Of a DNA stretch of 64,000 nt, positions 45,370 through 56,286 are shown one piece after another. The position numbers and the translations under genes are program-made. The stretch's first letter is position 1; every line of letters begins with the position of its first letter. This DNA comes from Adenophora triphylla var. japonica (taxonomy: Eukaryota > Streptophyta > Magnoliopsida > Asterales > Campanulaceae). Location of the stretch: positions 124,001 through 188,000 of the forward strand of contig JAFEMH010000162.1 of assembly GCA_022495995.1 (NCBI GenBank), read 5' to 3'. The notes under the pieces are model-generated. The model was not told the origin of the DNA. It saw nothing but the letters and a program-made list of their open reading frames with translations, and did not search any database.

Positions 45370-45429
45370 ACCTCCTTCGTCAAACAGGTGTGGGTCGTGA
45401 AGGGTTGCTAACTTCAGGGACTCCAAGGA

Positions 45430-47561
45430 ATAAAGGGGGACCTCGTTCTTAATGTTTACATTTCGGGTCCTCTCGCTTCATGGCCGGTCACTCCAAGGAA
45501 AATGAATGGTATCTTGATAGTGGCTGCTCAAGACATATGATTTGGAGATAGATCATTATTAGAAGATGTCATTGAAGCAAGTGGTCCGTCTGTAACCTTT
45601 GGTGACAACAATAAAGGCAAGACCATTGGGTATGGTGTTATAAGGAGAGGAAACCTAACCATTGAGAAGGTTTCTCTTATTGAAGGACTCAAGCACAACC
45701 TCCTTTCAATTTCTCAATTCTGCGACAAAGGAATGCTTTGCAACTTCACGTCATCAAACTGATTTATCAAAGATAGCATTTCCGGCGTCACCCTACTCAC
45801 AGGGATTCGAAAGAGTAATATTTACATTATTGATTTAGATTCTGCATGTAGTATTACTAATCTCTGTTTTGTAGCTAAAAATGTGAGCGAAAATAGTTGG
45901 CTATGGCACAAGAGGTTGAGCCACTTGAACTTCAAGTATCTTGCAAAGATTGGTAGGGAAAACCTCGTTCGTGGTTTACCTAAAGTGGCTGACCATCATC
46001 CTAAGAAATGCAGTGCATGCCAGCTTGGTAAAGCAGTCCGCGTCATCTTTCACCAGCAAGACCGCTCCATCAACTTCAAGATGCTTACAACTGCTTCACA
46101 TAGATCTGTTTGGACTCGTAACCACTGCCAGCATTGGAGGAAATAGATATACCTTAGTGGTGGTGGATGATTATTCAAGATATACGTGGGTTGAGATGAT
46201 GATTTCCAAAGATGATTGCTACGAGATTCTCACCGCACTATTTAGACGGCTCCAAACTCAAAAAGAAGACGACATCGTTAGTGTTCGATCAGATAATGGA
46301 ACAGAATTTAAGAACAATGGTGTTGCTCAGTATTGTGATGACCATGGGATTGATCACAATTTTTCAATCACGGGTGTTCCACAACAAAATGGGGTTGTGG
46401 AAAGAAAGAATAGGACGTTGATTGAAATTTGGAAAAACAATGATATCTCAAGCGAAGCTACCTCAGTATTTTTGGGCTGAAACAATCAACACAGCATGCT
46501 TCACTCAGAACCGCTCCCTCATCAACAAAGCCTATAACAAGACTCCCTATGAGCTTTGGAGAGGAAGAACCCCCAACATTGCATTCTTCAAGATCTTTGG
46601 CTGCAAATGTTTTGTCCTCTACAACGGAAGAGAAAATAGAGGTAAATTCGGAGCCAAGGCCGACGAAGGTATTTTTGTTGGGTATGCTAAACATTCAAAA
46701 GCTTTTCGTGTTTTCAATAAATCTAGTTTAAAAATAGTTGAGTCTGTCCATGTTACTTTTGATGAGCATTCTCTCCTTGAGCCACATTTGGCTCCAAGTG
46801 TTGCTGATGATTTTGTTGAGCATAATGAAACAGGTGAACCTTCTAGAACCGCACCTGAACCTCAACCGCAAAATCCGGCACCCTCAATCGAAATTCCTCA
46901 AACCGCACGTTTGAAACCGCACTGAAGTTCCTACTCCGAGACGCAACTCCTAGGGAAGATGAAGTTGAGAATTCCCTATCCGGCTTATAGAACCTCTTCG
47001 TCAAATTACATTCCATGACTTATTTGAAGGATCTAACGATGTTCCAATTGAAGATCTTCGGCAAACCTCGATCCAAACCAGACTTACCCCCAGAGGTTCG
47101 TGAAGTCAGCAGTCACCCCCTCACAAATGTGATTGGTGATCTGTTTTCCGGAGTTCAAACAAGGAGATCGAACTATGACGAGCATACTTCTCTGTTATCT
47201 CAAGTTGAACCCAAGAAGATTGATGAAGCACTCCAAGATTCCAGTTGGGTCGTTGCTATGCAAGAAGAACTCAACCAGTTTGAAAGATGCAAGGTCTGGA
47301 CTTTGGTGCCTAGACCTCAGGATCAAGGAGTGATAGGAACTAAGTGGGTATTTAGGAATAAGATGGATGAGAATGGAAGCATCACTAGGAATAAAGCAAG
47401 GTTGGTTGAACAAGGATATAGGCAAGAAGAAGGAATCGATTATGATGAAACCTTTGCTCCAGTTGTAAGATTGGAAGCTATCAGAATCTTCTTAGCCTAC
47501 GCCTCTTTCAAGCGTTTCAAGTTATATCAAATGGACATGAAGAGTGCGTTCCTCAATGGTG
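45430..47561 (+). pseudogene. copia pol: protease, integrase and truncated reverse transcriptase
   Basis: The protease motif WYLDSGCSRHM (about 45509) is followed within a few codons by a stop/frameshift. The GAG-pre-integrase part reads LWHKRLSHLNFKYLAKIGRE with the CSACQLGK zinc cysteines (about 45900-46030). The integrase core, in another frame, carries LVVVDDYSRYTWVEMM, VRSDNGTEFKN and GVPQQNGVVERKNRTLIE (46150-46430). Stops/shifts occur near 46140, 46440 and 46920. The reverse transcriptase ([60 protein letters not shown]) ends at [10 protein letters not shown], where Element 3 enters at 47562. Confidence 0.88.
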
Positions 47562-49279
47562 TGATGATGTCCACCCGATTTTTCCTTTTCCTTTTTTTGA
47601 AAATCAAAACGGAGACGGAGTCGCCACGCCATTTTTGTTTTAAGGGCCAAAACTTTGAAAAATGCCCGAGATTAGATATTTGGGTTCGGAGGTCACGTTA
47701 CACGCCGGGAAGAACGTTAGTGTTCACCCGGAATGCCTCGTAAAACGAGTCTTCCAAGCTTAAAAACCATTTGTGTGTGTGTGTATGTTCCTTTGGCCAA
47801 AATAAGTTGAAACTGAGAAAAATAAAAATTGGGAACTCTTTATAAGACATTAAACAAGTTCCATGATTTTTGGTATGATTTTTTGGTTGAGTTTTGGTAC
47901 TCAAAAGATTTTTTGAAGTTGAAAACCAATTCTGCCAGAATGAAAAAGGCAGTGGACACCTAATTTTAAAATGGGTTTAAGGGCTTTAAAACTTCAAATT
48001 ATTGGGAAAGTCCGAGAATGAAAGTTGTTCAAAACACCTTAAATAAGGTTTCTATAAAAGAAATTTCCCCTTTAGAGATGATTTGGTGGACCAAAATCTT
48101 CTGTAAATCTCAGATATGAAATCTGGGTTTCCAGAGACTGATGAACTGAATTTTAAAAGATAATTTGAAAAAGGGAGTTTTACTCACGAAAAAAATAAAG
48201 TAAAAATATGTCTGGAAATATCTGGATGTTGGCTACAAAAAGTATTTTGTAGTCAACACCAAATTCCAAGTTTATGTATGTCCAAAAAATTAGACCATGG
48301 ACAGAGGTCTTAGAGAAAGGCTACTGAACAGCAACTTCCTCTTGAAGAAAAACATGATTTTAAAGGGGGTTTGGCATCCATGCTTGTCCCCATCTCCTTA
48401 GGCTTTGATTAGTAGTCACTATAAATTTTAGTGGTGATCTACTATATCAAGCCATCCTTAGGGTACATTAGGACATAAGCATTTCATTTGCTTGGGAAGG
48501 GGAATTTTATCCTTTGAAATCAAGATTTTATGTTGTGAAAATGGTTTTTAGGGTTTTGGAAATAGGTTTGTAAGAAGTAAAAATAATTTTGAAAGAAATG
48601 TTGATCCTTGTAGAGGATCATCCATGGAGATGAACTTCCATGGTGATCCTCTTGGATCTAGGGCAAGAAATGAGCAAGTTACATCTTCAAAGTATGAGAT
48701 GCATGCATGGATGAGAGATTTAGGGTAGGGAGAAGGAGGTTATACCTATCTTCCCTTGATTTTTTGAGTTTGAGGCTTGAATTTGAGAGTGTTTGAGACT
48801 TGAATTTGAGAGTGATTAGTGAGTGTGATTTGGGAAAATAATCCAAAGAAAAAGGTGGCAATTCAAGAGAATTCCCACTGTTTTCTCTAGTATTCTCGCC
48901 AAGGTGCTGTGAGTGAAGTGTTGTTCTCTTTTATTTCTGAGACTGAAGGGCTTAATTTATAGGCCTCTGAAAATTCCATTCTTGTCCGCGCGGAGGGTTG
49001 TGGCAGCGTGCACTGTTCATTAATTGCAGCTGCAGGCTTTGGACACAAGGAATATTATTCAAAATTTCCAGCAGTTTGTGTTTTTCAGCTTGCCTAATTC
49101 GGATTTTTCCAATTTCTTTTCTTTTTTAAGATTCTTTTCTTGGTTTAACCTTAAATGGCAATCCCTAATCTACCCTTACTTTGTTAGAAAGGTTAGGAAT
49201 TGTTAGAAATGTTAGGAATGTTAAGACTTTCGTTAATTTTCTAACAAAAATGCTAACAACTTAAATTGGAGCACTTACA
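47562..49279 (-). repeat. 3' LTR of Element 3
   Basis: It is 1,718 bp (plus TGATGATGTCC… to …GCACTTACA). On the minus strand the core promoter TATAAATTA is at 48961-48953, preceded 23 nt upstream by the palindrome TCCGCGCGGA (48994-48985). The purine tract AAGGGGCTAC adjoins on the right (minus strand, 49289-49280). The other LTR is only partly in the window. Confidence 0.85.
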
Positions 49280-49721
49280 GTAGCCCCTTGGCAACGGCGC
49301 TTTCGAAGGAAGCGGGGTCGTTGATAAGAGTAAGGCTCCATATTTGACAAGATGGAAAGGGGTGACCAAAGTGGTCGAGTGGTGAACCTAGCGATAGGCT
49401 ACCTACATATCCCGAATGGGAATCAAGCCGGCCGTAGTTCGGGTCTTTGACCCTGGAGTGACTGTTTTAGGATGTCAACCTGGTAAGCGAGTTCTGCAGT
49501 CGATTGCTAAAAGAAACTCTGCTGGGGATAAGAGATGACCATTTTGGTCTGATGGCTAAAGTTGTATATCCGCTCTGCTGGGGATAGGAATGACCGTTTC
49601 GGTCTGATGTCTGAACCTAATGATAGGCTACCTACGTATACTTAAGAGGAATCAAGCCAGTCGTAGTTCGGGACTTTGGATGTTGACCCTGGAATGACTA
49701 TTTTGAGGCGTTAACCTGGTA
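49280..49721. other. Element 3 spacer with imperfect repeats
   Basis: Non-coding. Phrases such as 'gctacctacatatcccgaat', 'gaatcaagccggccgtagtt' and 'aggctacctacgtat' recur at about 49400, 49630 and 50030, so this spacer is an older, decayed repeat block with a period of about 230-400 bp. Confidence 0.6.
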
Positions 49722-49920
49722 ATGATGGCATTCTAGGTGCCTCAAACCTTGAAGATGATGGCGTTTTAGGTGCCTCTGACCTTTGGTGATGATGGCGTTT
49801 TAGGTGCCTCAAACCTTAATGATGATGGCGTTTTAGGTGCCTCAAACCTTAATGATGATGGCATTTTAGGTGCCTCAAACCTTGATGATGATGGCGTTTT
49901 AGGTGCCTCGGACCTTGATT
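49722..49920 (+). repeat. 33-bp tandem array in Element 3
   Basis: Six units have the core GATGATGGCGTTTTAGGTGC followed by CTCAAACCTTAAT. The array is open in frame on the + strand (repeat DDGVLGASNLN) because 33 is a multiple of 3. Units differ at one to four positions. Confidence 0.92.
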
Positions 49921-50219
49921 TGAAATGTTTTCCCTTAATGGTTTGGGATGGATGGTCCTTCGGTGGACTTCGTCTGCTGCCGAAGGAGAGGGTGACCGTT
50001 TTGGTCGGGTGGCTGGACCTATGGTAGGCTACCTACGTATCCTTAAGAGGAATCAAGCCAATCGTAGTTCGAAACGCTGCTGGGGGTTTCGTTGGAGAAA
50101 AATCGGGCTTACGTTTTACGGCCGTTGATGATAATGAGGAAAGAAACGGGATTCCGTTGACTTTGCTGGGGATTTTATTAGCTTTTTGCTGGGGAAATTG
50201 GACTTACGTTTTACTGCCA

Positions 50220-50723
50220 GTTGATGATTTTGATGAAAGAAACGGGATTCCGTTATCTTTCTCGGAGAAATCGGACTTACATTTTACTGCCGTTGACGAT
50301 TTTGATGAAAGAAACGGGATTCCGTTATCTTTCTCTGAGAAATTGGACTTACGTTTGACTGCCGTTGATGATTTTGATGAAAGAAACGGGATTCCGTTAT
50401 CTTTCTCGGAGAAATCGGACTTACGTTTTACTGTCGTTGATGATTTTGATGAAAGAAACGGGATTCCGTTATCTTTCTCGGAGAAATCGGACTTACGTTT
50501 GACTGCCGTTGATGATTTTGATGAAAGAGACGGGATTTCGTTATCTTTCTCGGAGAAATCGGACTTACGTTTGACTGTCGTTGATAATTTTGATGAAAGA
50601 GACGGGATTCCGTTATCTTTCTCGGAGAAATCGGACTTACGTTTGACTGCCTTTGATGATTTTGATGAAAGAAACGGGATTCCGTTATCTTTCTTGGAGA
50701 AATCGGACTTACGTTTGACTGTC
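50220..50723 (+). repeat. 72-bp tandem array in Element 3
   Basis: Seven units begin at 50220, 50292, 50364, 50436, 50508, 50580 and 50652; a diverged half-unit lies at 50124. The core is GTTGATGATTTTGATGAAAG … GGATTCCGTTATCTTTCTCG. Both strands are open through it (plus: VDDFDERNGIPLSFSEKSDL; minus: DFSEKDNGIPFLSSKSS). Exact length preservation (always 72) is notable, but no start or domain supports a protein. Confidence 0.93.
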
Positions 50724-50839
50724 GGGAAGGTTCCTTTGAAAAGGGGGTTAACTTTAGTTAACTCTGTTAAGTTGAGGACTAAACTGCAGAGTCCTGGAAT
50801 TTTAAAGGGCAAAACAGTCATTTTGCCACTTCCATCTCA

Positions 50840-50880
50840 TCCGCGCGGAGCAGAACGCGACCTGGACTGGTTTTTAAAAG
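50840..50880 (+). promoter_or_regulatory. candidate promoter of the mobile-domain cargo gene
   Basis: Palindrome TCCGCGCGGA (50840-50849) is followed 22 nt later by a TATA-like TTTTTAAAAG (50871-50880). The ATG at 51013 is about 130 nt further on. The Element 3 LTR has the same arrangement. Confidence 0.5.
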
Positions 50881-51012
50881 GGCGCCGCCCTTCTTCTTCC
50901 TCACATCTTCTTTTTGAATTTTACGAGAGAAGAGAGAGAGAGAAAGTCGCAAAAACGCCATTGTTGGCCCTTGGAGCTTCGAAATCTTCCGATTTTCTTC
51001 GATTTTCGAGCA

Positions 51013-53817
51013 ATGGAACACGCGGGAGTAGCTATTCAAGGCCAAGGACGTGGCCCGGTAGAGGAGAGGCGATTGGAGCTTGTTCGAATGAGGAGGCATT
51101 ACTCTCTTTCGCAATCGACTGCGGAGGAGCCGTACCCCGATGCGTGGCAACATTGGGCCTCTGATCCGAGTCTCCGTGCGGTATACTTCGAATCTCTCCA
51201 ATTTCTTTGTTGATTTTCGCTTGAAAGTGATTATTGTGATTTTTTTTTTTTAATATCCGAAAATCGGAATGAAAATTCGAAAATTATGTTCTTGGCTTTG
51301 AATCTTGTTTTTGATGATTTGCATGTTGTAATGAGTATATGGGTAACACAAATGTGTACTTTGTTTGGAAAAAGAATGGGCATTTTGCCATTTTTTTTTT
51401 GAAATATGAGATGATGAAAATTTGCCCGAATCCGGGACGGATTTTTTGTCGCATGTCGAATTCTTGCAATGTGATGTGAATGATATGAATGCGTGTTTTT
51501 TTTTGTAGAAAATATGATTTTTTGTGAAAATGGGACGGATTTTTCGTTCCCTTGATTGGATGAATGAATTGTAGAAAACTGGTTATGCATGCTATTTCAT
51601 GAAAAATGGGATAGAGTTTTTACTTCCGTTGACACAATGTTATTTTTTTTTTTTATGCATGATGGATGATGGTTGTTGAAAATCTTTTCTTTTGTGCAAG
51701 AAAAATGGGGCTGAGTCCATTGTATGCCGTTATGCTGCCCGATTTTCTTCAAAATTTTATGATGCATGTGTATGCTCTCTTTTTTTTTTTTTGATGCAAA
51801 TGCAATTTTTTTTTGACATTTTCTTTTTTCAATTGCAGGGTGGAGATCGTTTTGTGACGGAGCAGCTGAATAAGCTGAAGACTCGAGGGTCGATGGAGGC
51901 CGTGGTTGACTGTGGGACCGGCTTCCAGTCTTGGGCCGAGGAGCTTTGATGAGTCCGAGACAGATCGTCATTGGGACTGGATTGTACGAGTTTATCGAGT
52001 GCCTGAGGGGATTGGTTAAGTTCTCCAAGAGCAAGGGCCTGATCTTTGCTTTGGCACAACACTGGTGGGACGCGACCCACACATTTCATTTCTTCTGGGA
52101 CGAGGCCACAATCACACCCTCCGATTATGCCGCGATCACGGGCCTGTCCCTTAAAGGACGGAGCATTGAGTGGAGAGACGGCTACAGTGACCTGGAGCTG
52201 CAGGATCTTCTGGGCTTTACCCCCATTCCCAAAAAGGGGATGGGTATGGAGTATGTTGTGGTCCACGGGAAGATCGTGGAGAGCATTGAGAGCTATGAGG
52301 CCGGGGATGAGAGGGTAGCTGCGGTGCAGATTGCTAGGGCCTTTTTATGGTTTGCCTTTTCGAGCACACTTTTTGGACACGCAGAAGGGACGGCGATGTT
52401 TGCTTTGCTGAGGACGTTGGAGGATGTGGAGATGGCTGGGGAGGTGTCTTGGGGAGAGGCAGGGCTGGCAGAGCTATATTTCGCTCTGGATCGATATAGC
52501 CGGAAGGCCGGCTCACGACATGCTTCGAGTTTCCTCTGGAGGTATAAGCTTCTGCTTTTCTTTTCCTTAAGCACGCACTGTTCTTTTTGCACTTGATTGA
52601 TGAGATCTTTCTCTTTCGCAGGTATGGGCTCTGGAGTTTTTTCATGTCACGATGTGGCGGCAGCCGGCGGAGCACATCGGGGCATATCCGGCCATGCTCT
52701 CCTGGAGCAAGCATGCTCGGGAGAAGATAGGTTCTAAGGGGCGCACGACCCTTAAGTACAGGGAGTGCCTGCCTTTGACGAGGGCTGAGACGGATGAGGG
52801 GATGATTTTCTACCCCTGGGGCCGCTTTGACGTGGAGCAGCTGAAGGGTGCCGAGAGATGGACTGTGCAGCGGAGGATTTTGAGAGGTCTGACCTGCGAT
52901 GTGTATTATCTGGGGGAGAGAGTGACGCGCCAGCATGGTGAGGGTGCGCCTCTGATGGCACCGGTAGAGCCTCCTGCCGACATGATGCATCCGAGTGAGA
53001 GATCGGAGACCTGGGGCGACTATCGAGGTGGCCAGCACTTCTCGATGTTTGTGGCGATTGAGGAGTATTCGCGATTTATCTTGAGGAGGCTGAGGATGCC
53101 CCAGGTTCTTGAGAGAGAGGGGTTAGGGATTGTGCGATACCCCCGGACGGACTTCTCATATGTCCAGGATGGGGTCAGATTGAGGGTGCAGATCCCTCAA
53201 CCTGAGCGGGTCCCACGAGCTTTCCGGCCTCGTCCGGATATGAAGGTACGGTTTTTTACTGTCTCTTCTTCTTTCCTTTCGCTTCATCATTTTTCGCATC
53301 AATTCTTTCTGACGCTTTTGTTTCCGTGCAGTTCCCGGCCGTGGTGGTGGAGAAGCTGACGAAGCAGGTGATTGGGGCCAAGAGGTTCATTAGGAGGATG
53401 GTTGCTTGTGGGGCTCCTCAGGCCAGAGCGAGGCGGGCACAGCCGGCGCCTGTCGAGCGGGAGACTTCCCCTATTCCTTCGGAGCATTCTACCGAGACTC
53501 CTCTCTCTCCTCTCATAGATCCCGGCATGGAGCTGCCTCCTGACCACGTCATTCTCGGAGATTTGCATGGGCAGGGACATGTTTGGCATCACGGCGGGTC
53601 ATCTTCGCACGTCCAGGAATCCGACGCGTTCACGTTCGGATACGACTTCTTCGCGGATCTTGGCTTGCCTTATCGCGGCGTTCCGGTTGATCCAGGCGAG
53701 CCTCTCTCTGGAGACGAGGATGATTTCGAGCCCGAGACATTCATGGCTACTGAGGAGGCGGGCCCGAGCCGCAAGAGGGAACGGGGGAAAGGGCCAGCCA
53801 CTGAGGATTCTGACTGA
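51013..53817 (+). pseudogene. plant-mobile-domain (aminotransferase-like) gene carried antisense in Element 3
   Basis: Exon 1 starts MEHAGVAIQGQGRGPVEERR (51013-51180) and splices in frame (GT at 51181, AG at 51837-51838) to GGDRFVTEQLNKLKTRGSME. A frame break near 51945 follows. The mobile domain runs on as GLYEFIECLRGLVKFSKSKG, HWWDATHTFHFFWDEATITP, DYAAITGLSLKGRSIEW and later WALEFFHVTMWRQPAEHIG (52626-52685). The junction between these two parts at about 52541-52622 has GT-AG bases but does not keep frame. The last intron 53246-53331 (86 nt) is canonical and in phase (…RPDMK|FPAVVVEKL). The C-terminus is acidic, ending GPATEDSD. The family is known both as host silencing factors (MAIN/MAIL1) and as transposon cargo; here it is clearly cargo and probably inactive. 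Confidence 0.75.
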
Positions 53818-54124
53818 CTATTTTTTATTGATTTATGAGATTGTACCTATTTAGACAGATACAGTTTATTTTCATTTTTTTTTGGAATGTAATAATCTAC
53901 CTTTTTTTTTTTTTGGAATGTAATAGTCTAGAATTTTTTTTTTTAATCTATTATGAATGCAATGCTGCATGAGCCCAGGTTTCTTGGCTAGGGTGCGAAT
54001 GTATGGTATGTGAACTGTTTGGGCAGGCTTTGCACAGGTTTCGAGCGGCCGAGATGAAATATTCCTCCGTGGTGCAGCAGTTTGAAGCTAACTGCCGATT
54101 TTTTTTTCAGTGGTGGCACTTATG
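53818..54124. other. spacer between the two Element 3 cargo genes
   Basis: It holds the likely 3' UTR of the mobile-domain gene with repeated 'tttttttttggaatgtaata' (53880 and 53915), then the upstream region of the next cargo gene. No coding exon is seen. Confidence 0.5.
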
Positions 54125-54170
54125 TCCGCGCGGATGGGACAGGTTTTCGACACTTTGTCCTTTAATTTTG
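54125..54170 (+). promoter_or_regulatory. candidate promoter of the DUF7745-like cargo gene
   Basis: TCCGCGCGGA (54125-54134) is followed about 24-28 nt later by a weak TATA-like CTTTAATTTT. The ATG at 54263 lies about 100 nt further downstream. This is the third occurrence of the palindrome in Element 3. Confidence 0.4.
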
Positions 54171-54262
54171 CTTCAGATCTGGTTTTCCTTTATTTCAAAT
54201 TCAAACACCTTCTTCAACCACCAGTTCAAACAACCATTTTCGGGGAGAAGGAGAGAAAATCC

Positions 54263-55775
54263 ATGGAGAGAATTATGTGCATGCAAAATCCATCCAAATT
54301 ATCCCAAGATTCTCAAATGTCATTCTTCACCAAGTTTAAGGAGTGGTGCCGGGAGATTATGCATGAGAGGAGGTCATTCTTTGAAGAAAGGTACAAGATA
54401 CGATGCTTGTGGTCTCTTAAGGAATTGATTCCGGATTATGATCTTTTGAGAGCTTCTTCCTCGTTTTGGGACACTAGAAGGCATGTTTTTTGCTTCTCTT
54501 ATAATGAAATGGTCCCGACTGTTGAAGAATTTCGGGCTTTGCTTGGTGGTCCCGAGGTGGAGGAGATTGCGATTCCTTTTCCTGGAGGAGCCTCTTTTAT
54601 TGATAGGTTGTGCAACCTTCTTCATCTTTCCCCGGAGGAAGCACAAGGTATGATCCGCGGTCCCGGTCATTTTGACATTTCTGGTCTTCCTGATAGATTT
54701 AGGGGCTTAGGCTTGGTGGATGATGCCTATTGGGATGCTTTTGCACTTTGCATGTTTGGTACCTTGTTTATGGTTTATTCCTTTGGAATTTGTCATCGGG
54801 CTCTGCTGGATGTAGTGGTCCACTGTCGTTTGGGCAGAGATGTTGTACCTTTGATCCTGGGGGAGACTTTTCATGCTCTCGACAGGTTGGCTACCGGGAG
54901 GCGGTATATGCATGGGGGCAGCCCGTTTTTCTTGACTCTATGGCTGATGGAGCGCCTGGGGGTCCTTCGCGAGACTTCGGATATGATCAAGCCTTGGACA
55001 TTTGCCAGGAGAGGGGTTACTGTGGATTTTGATGATCAGGGCTCGTGGGAGCGTTGGATGGCTGGTCGCCGGGCGAAGATATCGAGATGGTTGGTGCCTC
55101 ATTGGCGGGTGGAGACTCGGAGAGTACTTAGAGGATGGATCTCCCGTGGTTATGCTTAGGGGCTTTCTCGGTCCGGCTTTTACATTCCGGCTGCAGTTAC
55201 GAGGCAGTTTGGCTTGGAAGCGAGCTCCTTTGGAGGACTTCGATGATATAGCCACTAGGGTGGTGGCTTCTGCTTCTATGGATGATCCTTCGGTGTTCCC
55301 ATTTCTTTCCCGAGTATGGAGGTATGACGTCTTCCCTCCTCGGGTTATCCTCAGGCGTCCGAGACCTGTGTTTCTGACCACTTGGTACTTGGATTGGTAC
55401 GAGAGGCATTTGGGGGAGACTCAGATGGCTATTTTGAGACGGCGTGAGGCCATTGTGGGTGCGGAGGACCTGACAGTTTCGGAGAGGAGGAGGGCCGAGG
55501 CGAGGGCCAACCCTTATGACAGGAGTGGAGATGTTGTGACCGACTATGAAGCTTATGTCAAGAGACAGGAGAAGAGGACTCCTACATTACCAGCTCGGCT
55601 ACATGAGATGAGAGATGACGCTAGGGCTACTAAGGCCCTGACAGAGGCTGGTTTGATAGATCCTGTTCCTACACCAGAGCTTGGTAGGAGGAAGACCGAC
55701 ATTTTTCCTATTCAGAGGAAGAAGACCCGAAGGGGGAAGAAGAGGGGAGAAGCCAATACGAGTGGCTTGGAGTGA
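54263..55775 (+). pseudogene. DUF7745-like gene carried antisense in Element 3
   Basis: It starts MERIMCMQNPSKLSQDSQMS. The body resembles the plant transposon-associated DUF7745 domain: ELIPDYDLLRASSSFWDT, CFSYNEMVPTVEEFRALLGG, then GLVDDAYWDAFALCMFGTLF with a hydrophobic stretch, and ETFHALDRLATG. A TAG at 55157-55159 interrupts the frame just before SGFYIPAAVTRQFG, and a further shift near 55230 leads into YDVFPPRVILRRPRPVFLTT and a basic C-terminus (KKTRRGKKRGEANTSG, stop at about 55773). Catalytic residues are not known for this family and I infer no activity. It may be a DNA-binding or accessory protein of the element. Confidence 0.6.
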
Positions 55776-56286
55776 CCTTGAGGTTTCCGAGTATCCCTTT
55801 CTTATCGTAGCAGACACATTAGTTTGATTATGTATCTTAGTTTCTTTTAGCAGGTTGTCAGTTGTAGGAATGGACCGAGCTTAGACTCATCAAAAAGTTT
55901 TTAACTGTGATGAATATGTGAATTGCTTTAGAGTTTTTCGAGACGCTTTCATGGTCTGATCAATGTGTCGATGACAAAGTACGACTTTTATTTGTGTTTT
56001 AGACCGAACCGTTTCCGGCTGCCTACGTTCCCTTCGGACTAAAGGGCTCAGGTCTTCGTAGTTCGACCCAGTTAATTTTTTTTTTTTTTGTTTTTGTTTG
56101 TTTTTTTTTTTGGTGCAACCCTGTCTTTTACCTAGGCCGCCCTTTTCGGGTTTTCAACCTAGTTGGGTATTACTCTTTTAGCACTCTTTTTTTTGATATA
56201 TTATTTTTTTTTGTTTTCTTTTTTTTTGTTTTTTGTTTTTATTTTTTTTTGACTCAGTGTTTTACGCGTAGTATCTGCGCAGCTTG
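55776..56286. other. Element 3 junction between cargo and pol
   Basis: Poly-T-rich, non-coding DNA where the + strand DUF7745-like gene and the - strand pol converge tail to tail. It contains 'ccgtttccggctgcctacgt' and long T runs (56079-56250), probably both transcripts' 3' ends. Confidence 0.5.

Larger units (their letters stand above)
41541..47561 (+). mobile_element. Ty1/copia retrotransposon (SIRE-like), 5' part
   Basis: It begins with a 1,477-bp LTR with TGTTGG…CCAACA ends, then a tRNA-iMet primer site, gag with a long coiled coil, protease, integrase and the start of reverse transcriptase. It is cut at 47561 by Element 3; the remainder and the 3' LTR lie outside the window. The long coiled-coil gag and the [14 protein letters not shown] reverse-transcriptase signature suggest the SIRE lineage. 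Multiple frameshifts and stops show that this copy is inactive. Confidence 0.9.

Noticed and set aside
50204..50821. 205-codon minus-strand frame through the 72-bp array
   Set aside because: It is a consequence of the unit length being divisible by three, and it is opposed by an equally open + frame.
55002..55380. separate gene at the end of the DUF7745-like gene
   Set aside because: Family motifs pass from one frame to the other across a stop and a shift, so this is one broken gene, not two.
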